DNA from: Thalassomonas viridans
Lineage (GTDB): Bacteria; Pseudomonadota; Gammaproteobacteria; Enterobacterales; Alteromonadaceae
Assembly: GCF_000948985.2 (NCBI RefSeq)
Contig: NZ_CP059733.1
Location: forward strand, 186,001-250,000
Direction of reading: 5' to 3'
Length of the DNA stretch: 64,000 nt
Positions 27,407 through 37,713 of the stretch are shown piece after piece (position 1 is the first letter of the stretch; the number at the start of each line of letters is the position of its first letter). A program made the position numbers and the translations under genes. A model generated the notes under the pieces. It was not told the DNA's origin. It saw only the letters and a list, made by a program, of their open reading frames with translations, and ran no database searches.

Positions 27407-29515
27407 TCAGGCGTTGGAATATTGTTCTTTATTGGCGAGCCAGCGGTTGATTAATGCCAGCCCTTTATCCGGATGTTTTTTCCATAGCAGGTAGGCATCG
27501 CGTTTTACTTCCGGGATCAGCTCGGCATCGCGTAATAAATCGGCGATTTTCAGTTCCGCCAGGCCGGTTTGCCGGGTGCCGAGCAGTTCGCCCGGGCCGC
27601 GTATTTCCAGATCCCGCTGGGCGATCACAAAACCGTCGTTGCTTTCCCGTAATACCCCCAGACGCTTAACCGCGGTTTTAGAAAGCGGGCTCTTATACAT
27701 AAGCACGCAGTGGGAAGCGATGGCGCCACGCCCTACCCGGCCGCGTAGCTGGTGTAATTGCGACAGCCCCAGGCGTTCGGGATTTTCGATCACCATAAGG
27801 CTGGAGTTGGGTACATCGACGCCGACTTCAATAACTGTGGTCGCCACCAGCAGGTGTAAATTGCCGTCTTTGAACTGGTCCATCACTTCCTGTTTTTCGA
27901 TAGCTTTCATACGGCCGTGCACCAGGCCGATTTTTAAAGTCGGCAATTGCTGCTGCAAATAATTGGCGGTATCTTCCGCTGCCTGGCATTGCAACACTTC
28001 CGACTCGTCGATCAGGGTGCAGACCCAATAGGCCTGGCGGTTATCCTGCTCACATGCCTGGCGGATACGCTCGACCACATCGTCCCGGCGGCTGTCCGGC
28101 AGGGCCACTGTGGTGATGGGGGTACGTCCCGGCGGCAGTTCATCGATAATCGAGGTATCGAGATCGGCATAGGCGGTCATGGACAGGGTTCTGGGGATCG
28201 GCGTAGCTGTCATGATCAGCTGGTGCGGGTAGGCGCCGTCAAAGGCGCCCTTTTCCCTGAGGGACAATCTCTGGTGTACCCCGAATTTATGCTGTTCGTC
28301 GATGATCACCAGCACCATTTTCTGAAATACCACCTGCTCCTGGAACAGGGCGTGGGTGCCGATCACCAGCTGCATGCTGCCGTCTTTGATGGCTTCCAGC
28401 GCCAGGTTGCGGGCCTTGGACTTGGTTTTGCCCGCCAGCCAGCCGACCGTTATGCCTAAAGGTTCGAACCATTTCTGGAAATTAATGGCATGCTGCTCCG
28501 CCAGGATTTCCGTCGGCGCCATCAGTGCCACCTGGTAGCCCTGGCCTATGGCGGTGATGGCCGCCAGCGCCGCCACCAGGGTTTTCCCCGAGCCGACATC
28601 CCCCTGCACCAGGCGCATCATAGGTACGGGTTTGACTAAATCGGTGCGGATTTCATCCACAACCCTGGCCTGGGCGCCGGTAGGGGAAAACGGCAGGGAG
28701 TCGAGAAAACGTTTGTTGAGATCGCCGTCTATATCCAGGGAAATGGCTTTATGTTTGTCGCTGGACGCCCTGAGTTTAAGCATGCTGAGGTTATGGGCCA
28801 GCAATTCTTCCTTGATCAGGCGGATTTGTGCCGGGTGTTTGCCGTTTTCCATGGCGCTGACATTGGTATCCGGCGGCGGCCGGTGAATAATCGCCAGTGC
28901 CTGGGCCAGGGATAAAGGATGTTGCAGGAATTCCGGCGGTACCAACTCTTCTACCTGACCTCTTTGTAGCCGCACCAGCGCCTGTTCCGTCAGGTTGCGC
29001 AGGGTTATTTGCCTCAAGCCGTCCGTGGTGGGATATACCGGGGTCAGGGTTTCATCGGCGGCACTCAGCGGTTTGTCCTGGTCCAGGGGTTTATATTCCG
29101 GATGTACGATTTCAAAACCGCGTCCGCCGCGGCTGATCTCGCCGTAGCAGCGGATACTGGTGCCCACGGCCAAAGTTTTGATCAAGCTGGCGGAGAAATG
29201 AAAGAACCTTAAGTTGATGGTACCGGTGTCGTCGCTCAGGGTTACCAGTAGCATGCGGCGTTTGCCCTGCACTATCTGGTTGTTGACCACTTCGCCGATA
29301 ACATTGGTGTGTATGCCGGGCACCAGTTCGCCGATGGAAAGTATCCGGGTACGGTCTTCATAACGCAGCGGCAGGTGAAACAACAGATCCTGGATGGTCA
29401 GCAGGCCGATCTTTTCCAGTTTCTTGGCCATGCCGGGGCCGACACCTTTAAGTACGGTCACCGGGGTGATCGCCAGGTTGTCTAAGCCCTGTCCGCCTGC
29501 TGCCTGAGTCGCCAT
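27407..29515 (-). CDS. recG: ATP-dependent DNA helicase RecG
   Basis: A 702-residue helicase (E. coli 693) that regresses stalled forks and resolves branched DNA. An N-terminal OB/wedge domain (about 20-160; LKGVGPGMAKKLEKIGL, PLRYEDRT) precedes the helicase core: GDVGSGKTLVA (Walker A), IIDEQHKFGVHQR (II), MTATPIPRTLSM (III), TTVIEVGVDVPNSSLMVIE (V) and LHQLRGRVGRG (VI). An upstream in-frame ATG would overlap trmH; the ATG at 29515 starts 2 bases after the trmH stop and is preferred. Last gene of gmk-rpoZ-spoT-ridA-trmH-recG. Confidence 0.96.
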   Translation of the reverse strand: MATQAAGGQGLDNLAITPVTVLKGVGPGMAKKLEKIGLLTIQDLLFHLPLRYEDRTRILSIGELVPGIHTNVIGEVVNNQIVQGKRRMLLVTLSDDTGTINLRFFHFSASLIKTLAVGTSIRCYGEISRGGRGFEIVHPEYKPLDQDKPLSAADETLTPVYPTTDGLRQITLRNLTEQALVRLQRGQVEELVPPEFLQHPLSLAQALAIIHRPPPDTNVSAMENGKHPAQIRLIKEELLAHNLSMLKLRASSDKHKAISLDIDGDLNKRFLDSLPFSPTGAQARVVDEIRTDLVKPVPMMRLVQGDVGSGKTLVAALAAITAIGQGYQVALMAPTEILAEQHAINFQKWFEPLGITVGWLAGKTKSKARNLALEAIKDGSMQLVIGTHALFQEQVVFQKMVLVIIDEQHKFGVHQRLSLREKGAFDGAYPHQLIMTATPIPRTLSMTAYADLDTSIIDELPPGRTPITTVALPDSRRDDVVERIRQACEQDNRQAYWVCTLIDESEVLQCQAAEDTANYLQQQLPTLKIGLVHGRMKAIEKQEVMDQFKDGNLHLLVATTVIEVGVDVPNSSLMVIENPERLGLSQLHQLRGRVGRGAIASHCVLMYKSPLSKTAVKRLGVLRESNDGFVIAQRDLEIRGPGELLGTRQTGLAELKIADLLRDAELIPEVKRDAYLLWKKHPDKGLALINRWLANKEQYSNA

Positions 29516-29517
29516 GG

Positions 29518-30225
29518 TTAGTCGTCGATGTCCTGCCAGGTTTCTTTGGTCATCTGCATTTTCTGCCACCAGTCGTCCGAGGCCACTATCTGGCCTTCGT
29601 CGTCGATTTTCGGGTAAGGCAGGCCTTTGCGGTTACAGGCTTTGGCAAAAATAGGATGACCCCCTTCGAACAGGATACGCTGGCGACGTTCTTCCGACAG
29701 GCGCGGGCTGTCGTAAAGGCCGGCAAGCTGGCGCTGGCGCTGGGCTTCGTATAAAACCACCGAGCAGGCGACGGATACGTTCAGGGACTGCACCATGCCC
29801 ACCATAGGGATGATGATGTCCTGATCCGCCAGGTCCAGCGCGGTTTGCGAAGCGCCGAACTTTTCCTGGCCCAGGATAATGGCGGTGGGTTTGGTGTAAT
29901 CGATTTCGCGAAAATCTACCGCTGTCGGCGACAGGTTAGTCACCAGTACCTGCATATTTTGTTTTTTCAACTCGGCGATGGCATCTTCCGTGGTGGTGTA
30001 GTTATGTACGTCAATCCAGTTTTGACTGCCGGCGGCGCTGCCCCCGGACACCCGCATTTGCTCGCTTTTCCAGACCGCGTGCACATCGCTGACCCCGATG
30101 GCGTCACAGGTACGTACTACCGCCGCCAGGTTATGGTTTTTGTGCACGCCTTCCATGCAAACGGTTAAATCGGGTTGGCGTTTGTCCAGCATCTGTTTGA
30201 TGCGTTCGTGTCTTTCTGGTGTCAT
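29518..30225 (-). CDS. trmH: tRNA (guanosine-18-2'-O)-methyltransferase TrmH
   Basis: A 235-residue SPOUT methyltransferase that methylates the ribose of G18 in tRNA. It matches E. coli TrmH (229 residues): RQPDLTVCMEGVHKNHNLAA, DFREIDYTKPTAIILGQEKF, ADQDIIIPMVGMVQSLNVSV and ILFEGGHPIFAK, which hold the knotted SAM-binding site. It sits between ridA and recG, nearly abutting recG. The order spoT-trmH-recG is conserved in gammaproteobacteria. Confidence 0.95.
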   Translation of the reverse strand: MTPERHERIKQMLDKRQPDLTVCMEGVHKNHNLAAVVRTCDAIGVSDVHAVWKSEQMRVSGGSAAGSQNWIDVHNYTTTEDAIAELKKQNMQVLVTNLSPTAVDFREIDYTKPTAIILGQEKFGASQTALDLADQDIIIPMVGMVQSLNVSVACSVVLYEAQRQRQLAGLYDSPRLSEERRQRILFEGGHPIFAKACNRKGLPYPKIDDEGQIVASDDWWQKMQMTKETWQDIDD

Positions 30226-30302
30226 AAAGGTAACTACTTAAGGTGTTGGCTCTGCCCGGTCACTTTTTGCCAGGTGACCGGGGGATAAGGGTATCGCTAA
30301 TA

Positions 30303-30692
30303 TTAGTCGACGCTGGGCAATTCCATGATGCCGTCAATTTCGATATCAACGCCTTTCGGCAGTTGGGCAACGCCAATGGCGGCGCGGGCCGGATAAGGTT
30401 CTTTGAAGTAACGGCTCATGACTTCATTGACGGTGGCGAAGTTGGCCAGGTCGGTCATAAAAATATTCACTTTAACCATATCGTTAATGGTGCCGTCAGC
30501 GGCTTCACACACGGCAACCAGGTTTTTAAATACCTGCTCCGCCTGCTCTTCGAAGCTGCCGTCGATCACTTCCATGGTTTGCGGATCTAAAGGGATCTGG
30601 CCGGAAAGGTAAACGGTATTCTTTACTTTTACTGCCTGGCTGTAGGTGCCGATAGCGCTAGGGGCATTTTCTGTATTGATAATGGTTTTCAT
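30303..30692 (-). CDS. ridA: Reactive intermediate/imine deaminase RidA
   Basis: A 129-residue RidA/YjgF protein that hydrolyses reactive enamine/imine intermediates released by PLP enzymes such as threonine deaminase. It has [25 protein letters not shown], the catalytic-site Arg in [21 protein letters not shown], and the C-terminal Glu region. It starts 11 bases after the spoT stop, so it is cotranscribed. The substrate producer ilvA also lies in this window at 2084-3631. Confidence 0.95.
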   Translation of the reverse strand: MKTIINTENAPSAIGTYSQAVKVKNTVYLSGQIPLDPQTMEVIDGSFEEQAEQVFKNLVAVCEAADGTINDMVKVNIFMTDLANFATVNEVMSRYFKEPYPARAAIGVAQLPKGVDIEIDGIMELPSVD

Positions 30693-30703
30693 ATAGCTCT
30701 CTT

Positions 30704-32812
30704 TTACTTGTTGCGGATCACACGTTGTACATCCACCATAACCTTAATTTTTCGAATAATATCGGCTAAATGTACGCGGTTGTGACAGGTGATTTCCAGA
30801 TCTATGGCATAGAGGCCGGAGTCTTTTTCTTCGGTATTGAGGGAGTGGACGTTAGACTCACACTTGGCAATAACATTGGTGAGGGCGGCCAGTGCTCCCT
30901 GGTGGTTGATAATTTCAATGCGCAACCGGGCGATAAAGTCGCGGTCGATGTCCGTATCCCATTTCACCGGGAACAAACTGCCCTGGTCATGGCCTTTAAT
31001 GTTGCGGCAGCCCTGCTGATGCACCATCAAGCCCTTGCCCGGGCTGAGATAGGCGAGAATGCTGTCGCCGGGAATAGGACGGCAGCATTTGCCATAACTC
31101 ACCAGCATGCCTTCGGTGCCTTTGATGGGCATTTTTGCTTTGCTGGTGGTGGGCGGCAGATCGCTGTCTTCGGTAAATTCATCCGTCAGGCGACGGGCAA
31201 TGCCTATGCTGAGGGCGTTGCCCAGGCCGATATTGATCAGCAGGTTTTCAAAGTTGGAATTGCCGGTTTCCTTGACCACGGAATCGATCTTCTCTTGGGG
31301 GATCTCTTCCAGTGTGGTTTTGCCTAGGGCGTGACTTAACAGGCGCAGGCCAAGGGCCTGGGACTCGGTTTTTTCCTGGGAGCGCAGGTAAGTACGGATC
31401 TGCAACCTGGCCTTGGCGGTCACCACAAAGTTCAGCCAGGTGGCATTGGGCCGTGCCGCCGAGGACGTGATGACTTCTATGGTTTGCCCCGAGTCTATCG
31501 GTTGGCTCAGCGGATAAGGCTTACGGTCAACCTTGGCGCCGACACAGGAGTTACCGACATCCGTGTGTACCGCGTAGGCAAAGTCTACCGCGGTGGCGCC
31601 CATGGGCAGTTCGATAATGCGGCCGTCGGGGGTAAAGACATAAATTTCTTCCGGGAACAGATCCGATTTAACGTTTTCGATAAATTCAAACGAGCTGCCG
31701 GCGCTTTGCTGTAATTCCAGCAGGCTCTGCATCCAGCGGCGGGCCTTCATTTGTGCGGTAGTGCCGCTGTCGTCGCCGTCTTGTTTGTATAACCAGTGGG
31801 CGGCAACCCCTTTATCCGCCATCTGGTCCATGTCTTTGGTACGGATCTGGATTTCCACCGGGATACCGTGGGGACCGATCAATGACGTATGCAGCGACTG
31901 GTAGCCGTTGGTTTTGGGAATGGCGATATAGTCCTTGAACCGGGTTTCTATGGGCTTAAACAGGTTATGCACCGCTCCCAGGGCGCGGTAGCAATCGTCA
32001 AAGCCTTTATTGACTATGACCCTGAAGGCATAAATATCCATCACCTCGTTAAACATCAGTTCCTTGTTCAGCATTTTGCGGTAAATGGAATATAAATGTT
32101 TTTCCCGGCCGACAATAGTAGCTTCTATGCCGCTTTCTTCCAACCGGGCGGTAATTTCTTCCTGGATATTATTGATGATTTCTTTACGGTTGCCCCGGGC
32201 CTGTTTGACCGCGGATTTCAATGCCCGTGAACGCATGGGATACAGGGCTTCAAAGCCGAGGATTTCCAGTTCGTTTTTAATATCATGGATGCCGAGACGG
32301 TTGGCGATTGGGGCATAAATTTCTAACGTTTCGCGGGCGATGCGGCGGCGTTTGTCGGGCCTGAGTGACTCCAGGGTGCGCATATTATGGGTGCGGTCGG
32401 CGAGTTTGATCAGGATCACCCGGATGTCCTGCACCATGGCCAGTACCATTTTGCGGAAGTTTTCCGCCTGCATTTCTTCTTTATTGTCGAACTTGAGCTT
32501 GTCGAGTTTACTGACCCCTTCCACTAGCTCGGCCACGGTATGGCCGAACAGCTCCGCCAGTTCGTCTTTGGTGGTGCTGGTGTCTTCAATCACGTCATGG
32601 AGCAGCGCCGCCATCAGGGTTTCATGGTCCAGGTGCATTTTCGCCAGGTTAAGGGACACGGCTACCGGGTGGGTAATATAAGGTTCACCGCTTGAGCGCA
32701 TCTGGCCCTCGTGAGCATCCCGGGCCACTATATAAGCTTGTTTAAGCAGCTCTATCTTGTCGTCGGACAGGTAACTGGAAACGTGTTCTTTTAATGGTTC
32801 AAAAAGGTACAC
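30704..32812 (-). CDS. spoT: Bifunctional (p)ppGpp synthetase/hydrolase SpoT
   Basis: A 702-residue protein. Domains in order: HD hydrolase (about 25-180; [17 protein letters not shown]), synthetase (about 230-350; [22 protein letters not shown]), TGS (about 385-450; [22 protein letters not shown]), helical region and C-terminal ACT (about 625-702). It makes and degrades the alarmone ppGpp in the cytoplasm. E. coli SpoT begins MYLFE; here GTG at 32812 aligns with that Met and has GGGAG 6 bases before it, better than the adjacent TTG. It follows rpoZ in the usual order. Confidence 0.96.
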   Translation of the reverse strand: MYLFEPLKEHVSSYLSDDKIELLKQAYIVARDAHEGQMRSSGEPYITHPVAVSLNLAKMHLDHETLMAALLHDVIEDTSTTKDELAELFGHTVAELVEGVSKLDKLKFDNKEEMQAENFRKMVLAMVQDIRVILIKLADRTHNMRTLESLRPDKRRRIARETLEIYAPIANRLGIHDIKNELEILGFEALYPMRSRALKSAVKQARGNRKEIINNIQEEITARLEESGIEATIVGREKHLYSIYRKMLNKELMFNEVMDIYAFRVIVNKGFDDCYRALGAVHNLFKPIETRFKDYIAIPKTNGYQSLHTSLIGPHGIPVEIQIRTKDMDQMADKGVAAHWLYKQDGDDSGTTAQMKARRWMQSLLELQQSAGSSFEFIENVKSDLFPEEIYVFTPDGRIIELPMGATAVDFAYAVHTDVGNSCVGAKVDRKPYPLSQPIDSGQTIEVITSSAARPNATWLNFVVTAKARLQIRTYLRSQEKTESQALGLRLLSHALGKTTLEEIPQEKIDSVVKETGNSNFENLLINIGLGNALSIGIARRLTDEFTEDSDLPPTTSKAKMPIKGTEGMLVSYGKCCRPIPGDSILAYLSPGKGLMVHQQGCRNIKGHDQGSLFPVKWDTDIDRDFIARLRIEIINHQGALAALTNVIAKCESNVHSLNTEEKDSGLYAIDLEITCHNRVHLADIIRKIKVMVDVQRVIRNK

Positions 32813-32947
32813 CAAAAACTCCCTTAATGTTTTGCAGCTCAGTGAATATTAATACAGGGGACAAATCACAGGATACGTGTATTTGCCGCTAAAGCCAATG
32901 GCTAGCAGCCATTTCTTCATCAAATAAAAAATAGCAGTGGAAAATAA

Positions 32948-32984
32948 AAAACGCGCAAAACTGAAGCCAGTTATTACGCGTTTT
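32948..32984 (-). terminator. Hairpin after rpoZ
   Basis: AAAACGCG pairs with CGCGTTTT and an inner AACTG pairs with CAGTT; on the - strand a T-rich run follows. It would end or attenuate gmk/rpoZ transcription before spoT. Confidence 0.75.
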
Positions 32985-33008
32985 CAGACAAAAACCCGGA
33001 GTAAGGTT

Positions 33009-33280
33009 TTACTCTGCGTTTTGTCCACCAACAATAGCAGCAACGGCGGCTAATTCGGCCGATTCCTGCTCAACCTGTGCATGACGCTCGGCGCTGTTCA
33101 TGACATCTGTGGTGATTAAACCTTCTTCGATCTCACGTAACGCCAATACTGTTGGTTTGTCATTTTCAAGGGATCTTTTCCGCCGGTTGCAATTTGGCGG
33201 GCACGACGAGATGCTACCAGCACCAGGTCAAAACGATTACCGATTTTTTCTACGGCATCTTCAACAGTTACGCGAGCCAT
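33009..33280 (-). pseudogene. rpoZ: RNA polymerase omega subunit gene, disrupted reading frame
   Basis: Two halves of RpoZ lie in different frames. From ATG at 33280 the product reads [20 protein letters not shown] through GGKDPL, then leaves the family and stops after 54 residues at 33116. The other frame, from about 33167 down to TAA at 33009, reads [18 protein letters not shown] and on to GGQNAE, the normal C-terminal half. E. coli has VPE between DPL and ENDK, so the junction near 33167-33172 looks like a loss of about 10 bases, not one miscalled base. Total length, 272 bases, is not a multiple of three. Omega helps assemble RNA polymerase and forms ppGpp site 1. It could be a true mutation or an assembly error. 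Confidence 0.85.
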
Positions 33281-33333
33281 TAGGTCACTCCAACAATAAA
33301 ATTTATAAAATAGTAGCGTAGTTTACTTCATGC

Positions 33334-33963
33334 TTAATCGTTAGCCAATAGATCATTAAACAAATCCTGATGTTTTTCCACCTGTTGGCTACGCTTTAAG
33401 CGCTGGTTGTTCACTATAGTGGTTAGATCCGCCAGCGCCTGGTCGAAATCGTCGTTGACGATAATATAGTCAAACTCCTGGTAGTGGGAGCATTCCGCCT
33501 GTGCCTGGGCCATGCGATCGCGGATCACTTCGTCGCTGTCCTGGCCGCGGCTGCGCAAACGGTTTTCCAGCTCCTGCTTTGACGGCGGGCTGATAAAGAT
33601 AGTGGTGACTTCCGGCTTTTTCATGCGCACCTGCTGGGCGCCCTGCCAGTCGATATCCAGGAAAACATCTATGCCGCGCGCCAGCTGAGCGTCGATGGCG
33701 GCTTCCGAGGTGCCGTAATAATTGCCGAATACTTCGGCGTATTCGTAAAAGGCTTTTTCTTCGATTTGCTTTTTAAATTCCTCGACAGAAACAAAGTGAT
33801 AATGCTCGCCGTTGTTTTCACCCGGTCGCGGGTCGCGGGTGGTGTGGGAGACGGAAACCTGCATAGGTCTGGGAGAGTCCTGTTTCAGCAAGGCTGAGAT
33901 CAGGCTTGATTTACCGGCTCCGCTAGGTGCCGACAGAATAAATAAGTTACCACTGGCTGCCAC
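33334..33963 (-). CDS. gmk: Guanylate kinase
   Basis: A 209-residue enzyme that phosphorylates GMP to GDP. It shows the P-loop [11 protein letters not shown] at about 11-21, [11 protein letters not shown] (GMP binding), [13 protein letters not shown] and [10 protein letters not shown]. The start is GTG at 33963, with AAGGAA just upstream, giving the family N-terminus. It heads the gmk-rpoZ-spoT group and is essential in E. coli. Confidence 0.95.
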   Translation of the reverse strand: MAASGNLFILSAPSGAGKSSLISALLKQDSPRPMQVSVSHTTRDPRPGENNGEHYHFVSVEEFKKQIEEKAFYEYAEVFGNYYGTSEAAIDAQLARGIDVFLDIDWQGAQQVRMKKPEVTTIFISPPSKQELENRLRSRGQDSDEVIRDRMAQAQAECSHYQEFDYIIVNDDFDQALADLTTIVNNQRLKRSQQVEKHQDLFNDLLAND

Positions 33964-34284
33964 TGTTGTTCCTTTTTAAAAAGCTTAATTCGAAAAATCA
34001 GGGGCGCGCACTATACCTAATTTTGCCCCCTTTGCCACGTTTTTTATTGCCGGCGGCAATTGCGCCCGGCTTGGGCCTGTTGCTCAATGCTTATAGATCA
34101 AAATAGCGGCAAGAGGAAGAGAACTTGATCATTATTTCTGCATTTTTAGTTGTTTAGCTGGGTTTAGGCTCCGGGCATGCTGGTCTGATTTGTAATAATT
34201 GTGCCTTAAATTTGTCATCGTTTTGTAAACAAATGCCATTAGCTTAGCGGCAACTATTTTTACCGAACCGATTTAAAGGGTTGA
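33964..34284 (+). promoter_or_regulatory. Divergent region with a putative Pho box
   Basis: A 321-base region between gmk and the phosphatase gene. At 34212-34229 TTGTCAT and TTGTAAA are separated by 4 bases (11-bp period), like a PhoB-binding Pho box; a further TTGTAAT at 34190 is in the same 11-bp phase. The site lies about 55 bases upstream of the phosphatase ATG. This suggests phosphate-starvation control but is a motif match by eye. Confidence 0.45.
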
Positions 34285-35985
34285 ATGATGTTCAAAAAAA
34301 CTATGCTGGCCATGGCGGTATCCGGGGTATTTCTAACCGGCTGTAACGACGATGACACACGTGAAGTGATCAAGGAAGTGGAAGTCATTAAAGAAGTTGA
34401 AGTACCTAGGGAGTCCAACGAGCAGGTCACCACAGTTAAAAATGTTATTTTAATGATAGGCGACGGCATGGGGCCACAGCAGGTGGGCCTGCTGGAAGAA
34501 TATGCCCGCCGCGCCCCGAACTCTACCTATAACGATCAGGGTAATGAAACTGCGCTGACCCGGTTGGGCCAGGCGGGCCAGCTGGGCCTGTCCCTGAACG
34601 CTCCTTTCGGCGACAACGGCAGCTTAGTGGTGGACTCTGCCTGTTCGGCGACCCAGTTAGCCACAGGTATTGCCGCAGGTTCGGAAATGATCGGCCTGGA
34701 CAGCGAAGGTAATGTGGTAAAAACCATTCTGGAAAAAGCCAAGGCCCAGGGCAAGGCTACCGGCCTGGTTTCCGATACCCGTATTACCCATGCGACACCG
34801 GCAGCTTTTGCCGCCCACCAGCCGCACCGCTCGCTTGAGCCGGAAATTGCCGAAGAGTTGATTTCTTCCGGCAGCGTTGATCTTATGTTGTCCGGCGGCG
34901 CCCGGGTATTCCTGCCATCGGATATTAACACCGACGAAGCGGATCGCCAGGCAATGGCGGATTTAGGGGCGCCCGAAAGTGTCTACAAAAAGTCAAAGCG
35001 CAGCGATGACCGCAACCTGATTTTAGAAGCCAAAAATGAATACGGTTATAACCTGGCTTTCGACCGCGAGCAGCTGAATAGCGCTGCCAGCGATGAAGGT
35101 ACTAAGATTTTAGGTTTGTTCGCCAACTCAGGCATGGCGGATGGTATAGCCTACAGCGAGTGTAAGAAAGACGGCAGCTGTGAGCAGCCTTCCTTGCGGG
35201 AAATGACGTTAAAAGCCCTGGATATTTTGTCGAAAGACCCTGACGGTTTCTTCCTGATGATCGAAGGGGGGCAAATCGACTGGGCTGGTCACTTAAATGA
35301 TGCCGGCTGGATGCTGCACGAGCTGCTGAAATTCGATGAGGCGGTTGATGTGGTTTACGAATGGGCGAAAGACCGCAATGATACCCTGGTGGTGGTAACC
35401 GCCGACCACGAAACCGGCAGCTTTGGTTTCAGCTATTCACGTAACGACTTACCCGAAGCGCAAATTCTTGACGGCGACGGCATGAACGGTCGTGAGTATA
35501 AACCTAACTTTAACTTCGGCGCCTTATCTAAACTGGATATGCTTTATGCCCAGTCCGGCACCTTCTACGACATGATGGATATCGTCAGCGCCGACTGGGA
35601 TTTCACCAATACCACGGGCGAGCAGTGGGCGAATGCCATCAATACCCACAGTGAGTTTAAGGTGACCGCCGAGGAAGCCGAGTTTATCGGCGAGCGTGAA
35701 GTGAACGAATACCTAGTACATGATCATAAGTACCTTAGCGCCGAAGAATTCCCGAAAGTAAACGATTTCAAAGAGTTCTACGTTTACGGTGACGAAATTC
35801 ACGGTGACCTGATCGGCCGCGCCCTGGCGAAAGAACAAAACATTGTTTGGGGTACAGGTACCCATACCGCAGCGCCTGTGCCTGTGTATGCCTTTGGTCC
35901 TGAGACCATCACTAAGCAGTTCTCCACTATGCAGCACCATGTGGATATCGGCAATAAGATGATGGCGGCTCTTATTCAGGAATAA
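34285..35985 (+). CDS. Alkaline phosphatase, lipoprotein form
   Basis: A 566-residue alkaline phosphatase of the PhoA superfamily. The N-terminus is a lipoprotein signal with lipobox LTGC at Cys20, followed by an acidic repeat linker (EVIKEVEVIKEVEV). The core has ILMIGDGMG (metal Asp60), VVDSACSATQLATG with nucleophile Ser118, a VADHETGSF-like TADHETGSFGFS (metal ligands) and a late HT in GTGTHTAAPVPVYAFGP. Large inserts near 250-330 and 430-510 resemble marine Vibrio-type alkaline phosphatases. It releases phosphate from organic monoesters at the cell envelope. A possible Pho box lies upstream. It is followed by an IS remnant. Confidence 0.93.
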   Translation: MMFKKTMLAMAVSGVFLTGCNDDDTREVIKEVEVIKEVEVPRESNEQVTTVKNVILMIGDGMGPQQVGLLEEYARRAPNSTYNDQGNETALTRLGQAGQLGLSLNAPFGDNGSLVVDSACSATQLATGIAAGSEMIGLDSEGNVVKTILEKAKAQGKATGLVSDTRITHATPAAFAAHQPHRSLEPEIAEELISSGSVDLMLSGGARVFLPSDINTDEADRQAMADLGAPESVYKKSKRSDDRNLILEAKNEYGYNLAFDREQLNSAASDEGTKILGLFANSGMADGIAYSECKKDGSCEQPSLREMTLKALDILSKDPDGFFLMIEGGQIDWAGHLNDAGWMLHELLKFDEAVDVVYEWAKDRNDTLVVVTADHETGSFGFSYSRNDLPEAQILDGDGMNGREYKPNFNFGALSKLDMLYAQSGTFYDMMDIVSADWDFTNTTGEQWANAINTHSEFKVTAEEAEFIGEREVNEYLVHDHKYLSAEEFPKVNDFKEFYVYGDEIHGDLIGRALAKEQNIVWGTGTHTAAPVPVYAFGPETITKQFSTMQHHVDIGNKMMAALIQE

Positions 35986-36030
35986 CAGCCGGCAATATAT
36001 AACGGCTAACCTGAAATAAATACCTTAACT

Positions 36031-36414
36031 TTGAACAGGTTTCCTAAATGGAAACCTGTATCGGAATTAGCTGATGGGTTGATTGATAAACTCTATGGTG
36101 ATAAAGGCTATATCAGCCAGTCATTGAAAAATAACTTATTTGAAAAGGGCATGACACTGATAACTACCGTCAGAAAAAACATGAAATCTAAGGCATTATC
36201 ATTGTGGGACAGAGCTATGCTGTCGAAGCGATTTATCATTGAAACGATAAATGGTCAGCTCAAGAATATTTCTCAAATTGAGCATTCACGGCACAAAAGT
36301 ATGAATGGATTTATGCTCAATTTGATTGGAGGGCTCGTGGCTTATTGCTTGAAGAGCAACAAGTCAACATTGAATATAACTGATGCTGAACTTAAGAGTA
36401 TGGTTATCGCTTAA
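36031..36414 (+). pseudogene. IS982-type transposase, 5'-truncated remnant
   Basis: About 125 codons resemble the C-terminal part of IS982-family DDE transposases: PVSELADGLIDKLYGDKGYI, LITTVRKNMKSKALSLWDR, KRFIIETINGQLKNISQIEHSRH and a final GLVAYCL. The N-terminal catalytic part is missing; sequence upstream of about 36040 does not continue the protein. The frame opens at a TTG without family support, so this is a dead fragment. CCGATCTGGGGTT just after the stop may be the outer inverted repeat of the element, but no left partner was found. Confidence 0.85.
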
Positions 36415-36516
36415 ACCGATCTGGGGTTAATTATTAAAATCTTTGGTCTGAGAGATAGACTCAAATTTTTCTAGCTCTTTTGGCATTTTGTGGTGACAAA
36501 AAAGAGAAGGTAGCCT

Positions 36517-37713
36517 TTAAAATACTGGCATTACGTGTTTTAGCCGTTCTATATCTCCGGGGCCTACTTTGTGTTGCTTGAAGTACGTTTCCCATTCCGT
36601 TGTTAATTGCATTACTTCGTCCATGATTTTTTTGGCTTTAAAAAGTTTTAAACCAAACCTTTTAGATTGGCTTAATAGGTTATCTAGTGAGCCAACTCGG
36701 CCATCATCGCCAATGCCAATACCATGTTGCTTTGTATTGTTTATTGGCAATACGTCATATGCAGGGCTTAGTCGCCAGTGTTTCGTAGTAAAATTATAAA
36801 GCATGGCATGATTGCGAGAATGGTCATCTGTATTGCCGATCAAAACGTTAAATACCATCCGGTAATATAGGTCGTAAGCATCTGACGGCTCAGATACGTA
36901 ATTCATTATGAATTCCGCTAGGTAGCCGTATGCGTATTCTGCACTCATACTAGAATTGCTGATTTTATTCATGCTAAAAATAGAATTGGCGCTTAAAAAG
37001 TGACATTTAGGTTTGCCATTGCAGAGGTCGAAACGTTCCACCAATAAGACATCACCGGATGGTGAATCTATAACACTTGTTTTAGCCACATTGCATGGTA
37101 GTTCATCCAGCATATGCATGGTTGCATTCTCAACTTTTACTACGTTGTACAAGTCGTCCGAGCGGTTGAATTTGGCGAGATAAGACACACCATTATCTTG
37201 TATGATTGTTTTTGGTCGAGCGCCGCCCATTGACGCGCCAAACTCAAATGCCTTCTTGGCTTCATCCGGTATTTCTTCGTCGGCTAAAATGGCGTCCTTG
37301 GCCCTTAACAGCATGGGAATATCACCTAAAGTATTTTTGCTGTATTTCGGTTTTGACGAAGAACTCGACAAACTGAAGACCAATGAACCTACACCCATGC
37401 CAGAACCAGCAAGTAAAAACTCTAATCGGTTCTTGGGTTTGGTGCTGTGAAGAGATAAAACAACCTTCTCTCCCCAAGAATCGGCACCAGCATCAGAAAG
37501 GGCACCAAATAGGCCTTTATTAAAGTTAGTTCGAAACTGGCCGTCGTTCAGTGGTAAGTGAATTGGGTCAAGAGGAAAAGCATCAGACCTTCTCAGATAA
37601 CTTTGACCATATCGAAAACGACCGATTTTATTATCTTCGTCAACCAGGGTGACGCCACAAGGGATCGGCTTATCCTCAAGGCCATCAATAAAAACGTAAG
37701 CTTTAGAAGTCAT
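36517..37713 (-). CDS. hipA: HipA-family serine/threonine kinase toxin
   Basis: A 398-residue HipA-like kinase. An N-terminal Couple_hipA region (about 1-110) precedes the kinase: GASMGGARPKT at 159-169 with the P-loop Ser161, LIGNTDDHSRNH at 291-302 (catalytic Asp296/297) and LSPAYDVLP (metal Asp320). HipA kinases phosphorylate targets such as glutamyl-tRNA synthetase and cause growth arrest or persistence; HipB blocks them. It overlaps hipB by 11 bases. Base composition is lower in G+C than in the neighbours, and mobile-element remnants flank it, so it was probably acquired. All key motifs look intact. Confidence 0.92.
   Translation of the reverse strand: MTSKAYVFIDGLEDKPIPCGVTLVDEDNKIGRFRYGQSYLRRSDAFPLDPIHLPLNDGQFRTNFNKGLFGALSDAGADSWGEKVVLSLHSTKPKNRLEFLLAGSGMGVGSLVFSLSSSSSKPKYSKNTLGDIPMLLRAKDAILADEEIPDEAKKAFEFGASMGGARPKTIIQDNGVSYLAKFNRSDDLYNVVKVENATMHMLDELPCNVAKTSVIDSPSGDVLLVERFDLCNGKPKCHFLSANSIFSMNKISNSSMSAEYAYGYLAEFIMNYVSEPSDAYDLYYRMVFNVLIGNTDDHSRNHAMLYNFTTKHWRLSPAYDVLPINNTKQHGIGIGDDGRVGSLDNLLSQSKRFGLKLFKAKKIMDEVMQLTTEWETYFKQHKVGPGDIERLKHVMPVF

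Noticed and set aside
33009..33280. Programmed frameshift in rpoZ
   Set aside because: No slippery heptamer fits the required shift, and residues present in the family are missing at the junction, so a deletion explains it better.
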